DNA from: Pseudomonadota bacterium
Lineage (GTDB): Bacteria > Pseudomonadota > Alphaproteobacteria > Rhizobiales > Rhizobiaceae
Length of the DNA: 11,019 bases
Assembly (NCBI GenBank): GCA_023387715.1
Contig: JAEWHQ010000114.1
Span: 1 to 11,019 of the forward strand
Reading direction: 5' to 3'
Shown here: positions 5,885 to 11,019 of the stretch, in pieces
How the letters are laid out: each line of letters starts with the position of its first letter
Numbering within the stretch: position 1 is the first letter of the stretch
The notes under the pieces: model-generated
What the model was told of the DNA's origin: nothing
Databases searched by the model: none
The model's input: only the letters and a program-made list of their open reading frames with translations
Made by a program: the position numbers and the translations under genes

Positions 5885-7453
5885 ATGTTTGAATCACTTC
5901 AGGAGCGCTTAGGCTCTATTCTCAACGGTCTGACCGGACGCGGCGCTCTTTCTGAAAGCGACGTATCGGCAGCCCTGCGTGAAGTGCGACGTGCGCTGAT
6001 TGAAGCTGACGTGTCGCTGGAAGTTGTTCGTTCTTTTACCGATAAAGTTCGTGAAAAAGCTGTCGGCGCAGAAATTCTCAAAAGCATTAAACCGGGTCAG
6101 ATGGTCGTTAAGATCGTTCATGATGAACTGGTTGAAATGCTCGGCACCGAAGGTGTCTCGATTGACCTGAATGCACCGGCGCCGGTTGTCATTATGATGG
6201 TCGGTTTGCAAGGCTCGGGTAAAACCACCACGACCGGTAAACTTGCCAAGCGTTTGAGTGATCGCCAGCGCAAAAAAGTGCTGATGGCATCGCTTGATAC
6301 GCGCCGTCCTGCGGCGCAAGAGCAGCTGCGCCAGCTTGGTGAGCAGGTCAGCGTTGACACATTGCCGATTATTGCCGGTCAGTCACCGGTTGATATTGCT
6401 GCGCGTGCCGTACAGGCTGCAAAGCTTGGCGGACATGATGTTGTAATCCTCGATACGGCAGGTCGTACACATATTGACGAGCCGCTGATGGTGGAAATGG
6501 CCGAAATTCGTGCCGCTTCCAACCCACATGAAATTTTGCTGGTTGCTGATAGTCTTACCGGTCAGGACGCCGTTAATCTGGCGCGCAATTTTGATGAGCG
6601 CGTGGGTATTACCGGTATCGTTCTCACCCGTATGGATGGTGATGGTCGCGGTGGTGCAGCTCTTTCGATGCGCGCTATTACCGGCAAGCCGATCAAAGCG
6701 ATTGCAACCGGTGAAAAGATGGATGCTCTGGAAGAGTTTCATCCAAAGCGTATTGCCGACCGTATTCTTGGTATGGGCGACATTGTCAGTCTCGTTGAAA
6801 AAGCTGCCGAAACCATTGATGCCGAAAAAGCGGCGGCAATGGCGAAGAAAATGCAGTCCGGCAAATTTGATCTTAACGATCTTGCTGATCAGCTTGGCCA
6901 GATGAAAAAGCTCGGCGGCATGGGCGGTATCATGGGTATGATGCCGGGCATGGGCAAGGCAAAAGATCAGATGGCTGCTGCCGGTCTGGATGATAAGCTT
7001 TTTGACCGCCAATTGGCAATCATCAGCTCAATGACCAAAGCCGAGCGCGCAAACCCTGATTTGCTGAAGCATAGCCGCAAGCAGCGCATTGCCAAAGGTT
7101 CGGGCACCAATGCTGCTGACATCAACAAGCTTTTGAAAATGCACCGTCAGATGGCTGATATGATGAAAGCCATGGGCAAGGGCGGCAAAGGCGGCCTGAT
7201 GAAGCAGATGATGGGCGGCCTTGCCGGCAAAATGGGGCATGGTGGTCTCGGTGGCGGTATGGGCGGCATGGGTGGTTTGCCTGATCTGTCCAACATGGAT
7301 CCGAAGCAGCTCGAAGCGCTTCAAAAACAAGCAGAAGCCGCAGGCCTGACCAAAGGTGGTCTTCCGGGTCTTGGTGGTGGTTTACCAGGGCTTGGCGGCC
7401 CTAAATTGCCTGGTCTTGGTGGCGGCCTTCCGGGCTTACCAAAGAAGAAGTGA
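5885..7453 (+). CDS. ffh: Signal recognition particle protein Ffh (SRP54)
   Basis: Ffh is the GTPase subunit of the signal recognition particle. With 4.5S RNA it binds hydrophobic signal sequences on the ribosome and delivers nascent chains to FtsY at the inner membrane. The N domain (about 1-90) is followed by the G domain with G1 GLQGSGKTTT (107-116), DTRRPAAQEQ (138-147), G3 DTAGR (190-194), G4 TRMD (248-251) and GEKMD (276-280). The Met-rich M domain spans about 310-450, with GGIMGMMPGMGK in the finger loop and the RNA-binding SRKQRIAKGSG (397-407). At 522 residues it is about 70 longer than E. coli Ffh; the extra length is mainly a Gly/Met-rich tail ending in three LPGLGGG-like units and PKKK. 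AAGGA at 6-nt spacing supports the start. Its stop overlaps the next gene. Confidence 0.98.
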   Translation: MFESLQERLGSILNGLTGRGALSESDVSAALREVRRALIEADVSLEVVRSFTDKVREKAVGAEILKSIKPGQMVVKIVHDELVEMLGTEGVSIDLNAPAPVVIMMVGLQGSGKTTTTGKLAKRLSDRQRKKVLMASLDTRRPAAQEQLRQLGEQVSVDTLPIIAGQSPVDIAARAVQAAKLGGHDVVILDTAGRTHIDEPLMVEMAEIRAASNPHEILLVADSLTGQDAVNLARNFDERVGITGIVLTRMDGDGRGGAALSMRAITGKPIKAIATGEKMDALEEFHPKRIADRILGMGDIVSLVEKAAETIDAEKAAAMAKKMQSGKFDLNDLADQLGQMKKLGGMGGIMGMMPGMGKAKDQMAAAGLDDKLFDRQLAIISSMTKAERANPDLLKHSRKQRIAKGSGTNAADINKLLKMHRQMADMMKAMGKGGKGGLMKQMMGGLAGKMGHGGLGGGMGGMGGLPDLSNMDPKQLEALQKQAEAAGLTKGGLPGLGGGLPGLGGPKLPGLGGGLPGLPKKK

Positions 7454-7455
7454 GT

Positions 7456-7767
7456 ATGATGAGCGAAGCAAATACAACTCCTGCTGAGTTACTCGCACTG
7501 CGTGGCTCAATCGATAATATTGATGCAGCCCTTATTCATATGCTGGCCGAGCGTTTTCGCTGCACCAAAGCCGTCGGCATTTTGAAAGCTGAACAGGGGC
7601 TGGCCGCTGCCGACCCTGAACGTGAAAAGCGTCAGGTGGCGCGTCTACGTGCCCTTGCACAAGATTCAAACCTTGATCCCGATTTTGCTGAAAAATTTCT
7701 CAACTTCATCGTGAAAGAAGTTATTCGGCATCATGAACATACCGCCGCTAACCACGGTGAAAACTAA
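7456..7767 (+). CDS. Chorismate mutase, monofunctional AroQ type
   Basis: This small all-helical dimeric enzyme converts chorismate to prephenate, the branch point to phenylalanine and tyrosine. The product is about 103 residues, a lone AroQ domain. Relative to the E. coli P-protein, the active-site Arg11, Arg28, Lys39, Asp48 and Arg51 correspond to Arg16, Arg33, Lys44, Asp53 and Arg56, all five at the same offset. The equivalent of Gln88 falls in a VIRHHE stretch and is not clearly Gln. The start is uncertain between GTG 7450 (overlapping the ffh stop), ATG 7456 and ATG 7459; all lie within or just after the end of ffh, so translation is probably coupled and the genes co-transcribed. A functional tie to SRP is not evident; the pairing is positional. 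Confidence 0.93.
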   Translation: MMSEANTTPAELLALRGSIDNIDAALIHMLAERFRCTKAVGILKAEQGLAAADPEREKRQVARLRALAQDSNLDPDFAEKFLNFIVKEVIRHHEHTAANHGEN

Positions 7768-7841
7768 ACTGCTGCTAGCTGTAGCATAACATTGTTCTGC
7801 CCTGACGGTCAGATCTCTTATTTACTCTAAGGAAAAAAACT

Positions 7842-8246
7842 ATGTCCCTTAAAATTCGTTTGGCACGTGCCGGTTCTAAAAAGCGTCCTTACTACCACAT
7901 CGTAGTTGCAGATGCCCGCAGCCCGCGCGACGGCCGTTTCCTCGAAATCATCGGTTCATGGAACCCGATGCTTGCTAAAGACGCAGAGCGCGTAAAAGTT
8001 GACGGCGAACGCGCTGCTCATTGGCTCGGTCACGGTGCACAGGCAACCGACCGCGTATTGCGCTTCTTGGATCAGGCTGGCGTTTCCAAGCGTGATACCC
8101 GGAACAACCCAACCAAGGGTCTCCCAGGCAAAAAAGCTCAGGAACGTTTGGCAATGGCTAAGCAGGCTGAAGAAGAAGCTGCTGCAAAGGCCGCTGAAGC
8201 AGCTGCAGCAGCAGCCGCACCAGCTGAAGAAGCTGCAAGCGAATAA
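7842..8246 (+). CDS. rpsP: 30S ribosomal protein S16
   Basis: S16 binds 16S rRNA early in 30S assembly. The N-terminus [20 protein letters not shown] and the following [14 protein letters not shown] are diagnostic. The core ends near residue 85; the remaining 50 or so residues are a Lys/Glu/Ala-rich extension finishing in Ala-rich runs and EEAASE, making the protein 134 residues against about 82 in E. coli, as is usual in alphaproteobacteria. ATG 7842 has AAGGA (7829-7833) upstream. The 74-bp gap after the chorismate mutase gene holds a small CTGAC/GTCAG dyad (7802-7812) and no terminator, so read-through from ffh is likely, with or without a promoter of its own. A terminator follows, and rimM-trmD-rplS do not. 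Confidence 0.97.
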   Translation: MSLKIRLARAGSKKRPYYHIVVADARSPRDGRFLEIIGSWNPMLAKDAERVKVDGERAAHWLGHGAQATDRVLRFLDQAGVSKRDTRNNPTKGLPGKKAQERLAMAKQAEEEAAAKAAEAAAAAAAPAEEAASE

Positions 8247-8318
8247 TTTGCATGAAGGATTAGGGCCGAGAGCGAAATTTCGCATAAAGCCTGATCTTTT
8301 ATACAGATTTGCATGAAG
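8246..8318. repeat. Short direct repeat and palindrome in the rpsP 3' region
   Basis: The 12-mer ATTTGCATGAAG occurs at 8246-8257, starting at the last base of the rpsP stop codon, and again at 8307-8318. Between them is the perfect 12-bp palindrome GCGAAATTTCGC (8272-8283). These may reflect a small duplication or a processing or binding site; nothing in the sequence decides. Confidence 0.35.
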
Positions 8319-8324
8319 AATATG

Positions 8325-8355
8325 AAAGCGGCAGATTTTCTGCCGCTTTTCTTTT
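8325..8355 (+). terminator. Rho-independent terminator after rpsP
   Basis: The perfect 11-bp stem AAAGCGGCAGA / TCTGCCGCTTT closes a TTT loop and runs into TTTTCTTTT. It ends the ffh / chorismate mutase / rpsP unit and separates it from lemA. The remaining 100 bp before lemA are AT-rich and should contain the lemA promoter, but no clear -35/-10 pair stands out. Confidence 0.92.
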
Positions 8356-8454
8356 GCGCTTTTCAGTTTAAACTCAATGTCCTATAGCTTGAACACTGAA
8401 CCGGATTAATTTTTTTATTGGTTGATAAAACAAGCGCTTTATCAGGAGATATAG

Positions 8455-9075
8455 ATGTCCACTGCGATGACTGCGTCCCGTTCCCGATTTTCCCGTCTGG
8501 CTTTATTTCTCGGCCTTGCGATTTTAATGCCACTATTGTCCGCTTGCGGTTTCAACACGATCCCGACCAATGAAGAAAAGGCCAAGGCCGCGTGGAGTGA
8601 GGTACTCAACCAGTACCAACGCCGTACCGACCTGATCCCGAATTTGGTGGAAACCGTGAAGGGCTATGCCGCGCATGAGCAGGAAACACTGACCGCAGTG
8701 ATTGAAGCCCGCTCAAAAGCAACATCTGTGCAATTGAGCCCTGAAATGCTCAATAATCCGGAAATGTTCAAACAGTTTCAGGACAATCAGGCCAATTTGA
8801 GCAGTGCATTGTCGCGCTTGATGGTTGTGGTTGAAAAATATCCTGATCTGAAAGCCAATCAGAACTTCTTGGCTTTGCAGTCACAGCTGGAAGGCACTGA
8901 GAATCGGATTGCTGTTGCCCGCCGTGATTATATTGAAGCGGTTCGCGTTTATAATACTGGCTTAAAAACCATGCCGACAATGCTGTGGAAGATGTTCTGG
9001 TTCCGCGATAGTGAACCAATGCCGACTTTCAGCATTGACGCAGCCAGCCAGCAGGCACCAAAGGTCAATTTCTGA
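8455..9075 (+). CDS. LemA family lipoprotein
   Basis: The product is 206 residues. A basic, hydrophobic signal (about 9-30) ends in the lipobox LSAC, so the mature protein would begin at lipidated Cys31 followed by Gly. The LemA signature YQRRTDLIPNLVETVKGYAAHE follows, within the long helical bundle of the family (about 40-190), and NRIAVARRDYIEAVRVYN sits near the end. LemA proteins are envelope proteins of unknown biochemical role, often found next to TPM-domain genes as here. AGGAG (8444-8448) at 6-nt spacing sets the ATG. It is the first gene of an apparent three-gene operon, with 37 bp to the next. Many LemA proteins keep an uncleaved N-terminal helix; the lipobox here predicts a lipid anchor instead. 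Confidence 0.92.
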   Translation: MSTAMTASRSRFSRLALFLGLAILMPLLSACGFNTIPTNEEKAKAAWSEVLNQYQRRTDLIPNLVETVKGYAAHEQETLTAVIEARSKATSVQLSPEMLNNPEMFKQFQDNQANLSSALSRLMVVVEKYPDLKANQNFLALQSQLEGTENRIAVARRDYIEAVRVYNTGLKTMPTMLWKMFWFRDSEPMPTFSIDAASQQAPKVNF

Positions 9076-9112
9076 TTATTTGTTGACTGTTTGAATGTCG
9101 GGTGATCGTTGA

Positions 9113-9991
9113 ATGACTGCTTCATGCACCATATTTCATCAACGGCTGAGCCAACTGGCCAGTTTATCTGGCCTGTTGCTGCTGCTTGTCTGGAGTGCGT
9201 TTTGCGTAAACGCAACGGCTGCATGGGCACAGGTAAGCTCTTCACCTGAACTGCTACTCACAGGGCGTGTGGTTGATGCGGCCAATGTGATTGATCCGCA
9301 AACACGCGCCCAGCTGGTTGCAAAACTTGCCGATTTTGAAAAGACATCATCCGATCAGGTGGTGGTGGTGACAGTGCCGAGCCTCAAGGGTTCGGATATT
9401 GAAACCTATTCCAATCAGCTGTTTCGGGCATGGTCACTAGGGCAAAAGCAAGAAAATAACGGTCTTTTGTTGGTGGTTGCCCCTAATGACCGCAAAGTGC
9501 GGCTTGAAGTTGGCTACGGGCTTGAAGGCATCATGACCGATGCGCTTTCAAGCGTCATTATTCAAACAATCATTTTGCCGGCTTTTCGTGATGGCGACTA
9601 TTCCGGCGGTATCGCCAAAGGCGTTGAAGGTATCATTGCTGTTCTTTCGGGTGATGGTGCAGAGCTGGAAGCGCGCGCCAAACGCAACGCGAAAACTGCT
9701 ACAGATAATGTCGATTGGCTGGAAGTCATTTTCCTGATTTTCTGGATCAGTATCTTTTTTGGTGGCTTCGGCATGGCGGTTTTGGTGCCGATTTTCGGAC
9801 AGAAAATTGCTCCCGGCCGTTATGAATGGCTTGGCATGACCTTTGACATGCGCTCGCAGGGCGGATCCGGCGGCGGACGGTCGGGCCGCGGCGGTGGTTT
9901 TGGTGGAGGCTTCGGCGGCGGCAGTGGTGGCGGTGGTTTTTCCGGTGGTGGCGGATCATCGGGCGGCGGCGGCGCCTCGGGCAGTTGGTAG
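9113..9991 (+). CDS. Secreted TPM-domain protein with Gly-rich tail (YgcG-like)
   Basis: The 292-residue protein starts with a long signal sequence (hydrophobic 15-32) and a likely cleavage site AWA-Q at 39/40. The TPM domain (TLP18.3/Psb32/MOLO-1 type) runs from about 46 to 180, with GRVVDAANVI, the DQVVVVTVPSLKG strand and NNGLLLVVAPNDRKVRLEVGYGLEG. A transmembrane helix follows at about 204-228, then a tail that is more than half Gly (249-292) and ends GGGGASGSW, a C-terminus typical of this group. The domain would face the periplasm and the tail the cytoplasm. Some TPM proteins (plant TLP18.3) have been reported to have phosphatase activity; no activity can be assigned here. The ribosome site is weak (GGGTGA), fitting coupling to lemA. 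Confidence 0.9.
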   Translation: MTASCTIFHQRLSQLASLSGLLLLLVWSAFCVNATAAWAQVSSSPELLLTGRVVDAANVIDPQTRAQLVAKLADFEKTSSDQVVVVTVPSLKGSDIETYSNQLFRAWSLGQKQENNGLLLVVAPNDRKVRLEVGYGLEGIMTDALSSVIIQTIILPAFRDGDYSGGIAKGVEGIIAVLSGDGAELEARAKRNAKTATDNVDWLEVIFLIFWISIFFGGFGMAVLVPIFGQKIAPGRYEWLGMTFDMRSQGGSGGGRSGRGGGFGGGFGGGSGGGGFSGGGGSSGGGGASGSW

Positions 9992-10004
9992 TGGATAAGT
10001 TTTG

Positions 10005-10652
10005 ATGAGCAATCACACATATCATCATGTTGACGAAGCTGGCCATAAGCGCATCAGCGCGGCAATTGCAGCAGCAGAAAAAGGCACAAGCGGTGAAATT
10101 TATGCCGTGCTGGCACGCCGCAGTGATGATTATTTCTTCGCTGCGGGCTTTGTGTTTACCTGTGGCATTTTATTGAGCGCCGTCGTAATGGCCTTTCTGG
10201 CGCATTATTATTGGTTTGATATTGCCCTTCCACGTTTTGGCTTGGCAATTCTGGGTGCATTCATCTGCGCGATGTTACTGTTGTGGTTTTTTCCAAGCTT
10301 ACGCGTTTTACTGGTGCCGCGCCGTATTCTTTATAAGCGCGCGCATCTCAATGCGATGCAGCAGTTTTTAGCGCGTAATGTGCATCTGACTTCACAACGT
10401 ACCGGTATTTTGCTGTTTGTTTCTTTGGCTGAACATTATGCAGAAGTGGTTGCTGATGCTGGTATTCATGTAAAGGTCGATCAAGCAGAATGGAATGCAA
10501 TTGTTGGCGTGCTGATGCGACACGCCAAAAGAGGCGCGGTGAGTGATGGTTTTGTGGAGGCGATTGCGCTTTCAGGGCAATTGCTCAAAAACCATTTTCC
10601 TGATGACGGAAACAGTAAAAACGAGCTGGAAGACAAACTGGTCGAACTGTAA
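10005..10652 (+). CDS. Second TPM-domain integral membrane protein
   Basis: The product is 215 residues and starts 13 bp after the previous stop; a TTG at 10002 would add one residue. An N-terminal piece resembling the first TPM strands (AIAAAEKGTSGEIYAVLARRSDDY) is followed by two membrane helices (about 44-70 and 76-98). A C-terminal part, LTSQRTGILLFVSLAEHYAEVVADAGIH, carries the rest of the TPM-like fold. The membrane pair is thus inserted within the domain, as in the COG3762 group of uncharacterised membrane proteins. No signal peptide is seen, so both soluble parts probably face the cytoplasm, opposite to the preceding protein. With lemA and the Gly-rich TPM gene it forms a tight cassette; its function is unknown. 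Confidence 0.85.
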   Translation: MSNHTYHHVDEAGHKRISAAIAAAEKGTSGEIYAVLARRSDDYFFAAGFVFTCGILLSAVVMAFLAHYYWFDIALPRFGLAILGAFICAMLLLWFFPSLRVLLVPRRILYKRAHLNAMQQFLARNVHLTSQRTGILLFVSLAEHYAEVVADAGIHVKVDQAEWNAIVGVLMRHAKRGAVSDGFVEAIALSGQLLKNHFPDDGNSKNELEDKLVEL

Positions 10653-10706
10653 GACCTGTCTTAGCAAAATGGTCCGGCTCAGCCGAAAACAGGTTAGGAA
10701 TATTTT
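10653..10706 (+). other. Short spacer with nested inverted repeat before the MFS gene
   Basis: ACCTGT (10654-10659) pairs with ACAGGT (10689-10694), and CCG/CGG-type arms CGGCT/AGCCG (10675-10679/10681-10685) lie inside. The outer arm ends just before the AGGA ribosome site (10696-10699) of the next gene, so it could influence expression of the transporter. There is no T-run, so it is not a standard terminator. Confidence 0.35.
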
Positions 10707-11019
10707 TTGGTTGAGTTGGAACGAGCGGCGTCACGCGTCATAGAGACACCTAAACGCGGCATCTGGGGTTGGATGTTGTTTGATTGGGCAGCACAGCCGT
10801 TTTTCACTGTTGTGACCACTTTTATTTTCGGCCCTTATTTCATTGCTCGCATGGCGGAAGATCCGGCACAAGGTCAAGCCGCATGGGGCTATGGCGTGGC
10901 AATCGCCGGATTTATCATTGCTGTTCTGTCGCCTGTTCTGGGTGCGGTTGCTGATAAAACAGGTGCGCGCAAACCGTGGATCAGCTTTTTTGCAGCGATT
11001 AAAATAATCAGCTTAAGCA
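10707..11019 (+). CDS. MFS transporter, UMF1 (COG2270) type, partial (5' part only)
   Basis: The frame is open from an in-frame TAG at 10695 to the window edge, about 104 codons. It encodes PKRGIWGWMLFDWAAQPFF, a first membrane helix through TFIFGPYFIA, a second helix (GYGVAIAGFIIAVLSPVLGAVA) and the loop DKTGARKPW, which is the MFS motif-A position, then the start of a third helix. The FDWAAQPFF signature points to the UMF1 branch of the major facilitator superfamily; substrates are not established. The start is taken as TTG 10707 because AGGA (10696-10699) stands 7 nt before it; TTG 10716 and ATG 10773 are alternatives, the latter cutting into the first helix. It follows the TPM gene by 54 bp and may be read from the same transcript. 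Confidence 0.85.
   Translation, partial: MVELERAASRVIETPKRGIWGWMLFDWAAQPFFTVVTTFIFGPYFIARMAEDPAQGQAAWGYGVAIAGFIIAVLSPVLGAVADKTGARKPWISFFAAIKIISLS

Noticed and set aside
6383..7012. Long minus-strand frame (209 codons) inside ffh
   Set aside because: It is His/Asn-rich antisense of a highly conserved GTPase gene, with no ribosome site or recognisable domain.
9820..10020. Minus-strand proline-rich frame
   Set aside because: It is the antisense of the Gly-rich codons of the TPM gene; the poly-Pro content is forced by GGN codons, and no ribosome site is present.

Overview
The window looks like a chromosomal segment of an alphaproteobacterium in the order Hyphomicrobiales, most likely Brucellaceae or a close relative. 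The support is the beta-carbonic anhydrase (whose sequence reads very like the Brucella enzyme as I remember it), the ffh / short AroQ chorismate mutase / rpsP order, an Ffh with a long Gly-Pro-Leu-rich tail, and an mmsA gene divergent from a LysR regulator. Base composition looks close to 50% GC by eye, lower than Brucella itself. The genus is an inference. No phage, transposase, tRNA, rRNA or CRISPR array was seen.

Layout. 1-606 (minus): the N-terminal two thirds of a LysR regulator, cut by the window edge. 607-754: a divergent control region with a long dyad. 755-2251: mmsA, methylmalonate-semialdehyde dehydrogenase, followed by a decayed 96-bp tandem copy of its own 3' end and then a strong terminator. 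2531-3731: a two-gene unit, a small tail-anchored membrane protein and the pyridoxal kinase pdxY. 3815-4504: a beta-carbonic anhydrase. A perfect 17-bp bidirectional terminator separates it from a convergent MltB-type lytic transglycosylase (4577-5404, minus). 5405-5884: a long divergent intergenic region holding a palindrome and a set of nested inverted repeats that may be a structured leader or small RNA ahead of ffh. 5885-8246: ffh, chorismate mutase and rpsP on one strand, closed by a terminator. 8455-10652: a lemA / TPM / TPM cassette of envelope proteins. 10707 to the end: the start of a UMF1-type MFS transporter, cut by the window edge.

How it fits together. The left part serves small-molecule metabolism: valine/thymine catabolism (mmsA), vitamin B6 salvage (pdxY) and CO2/bicarbonate exchange. 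The centre is housekeeping: SRP-dependent protein targeting, entry to Phe/Tyr synthesis, and a 30S ribosomal protein. The right part is an envelope module of unknown function: a LemA lipoprotein, a secreted Gly-rich TPM protein and a polytopic TPM protein.

The points that best repay a second look are the 96-bp duplication with conserved stem-pairing, the candidate RNA upstream of ffh, the rpsP gene not followed by rimM-trmD-rplS, and the LemA-TPM-TPM cassette. I found no clear evidence of a wholly new biological system.
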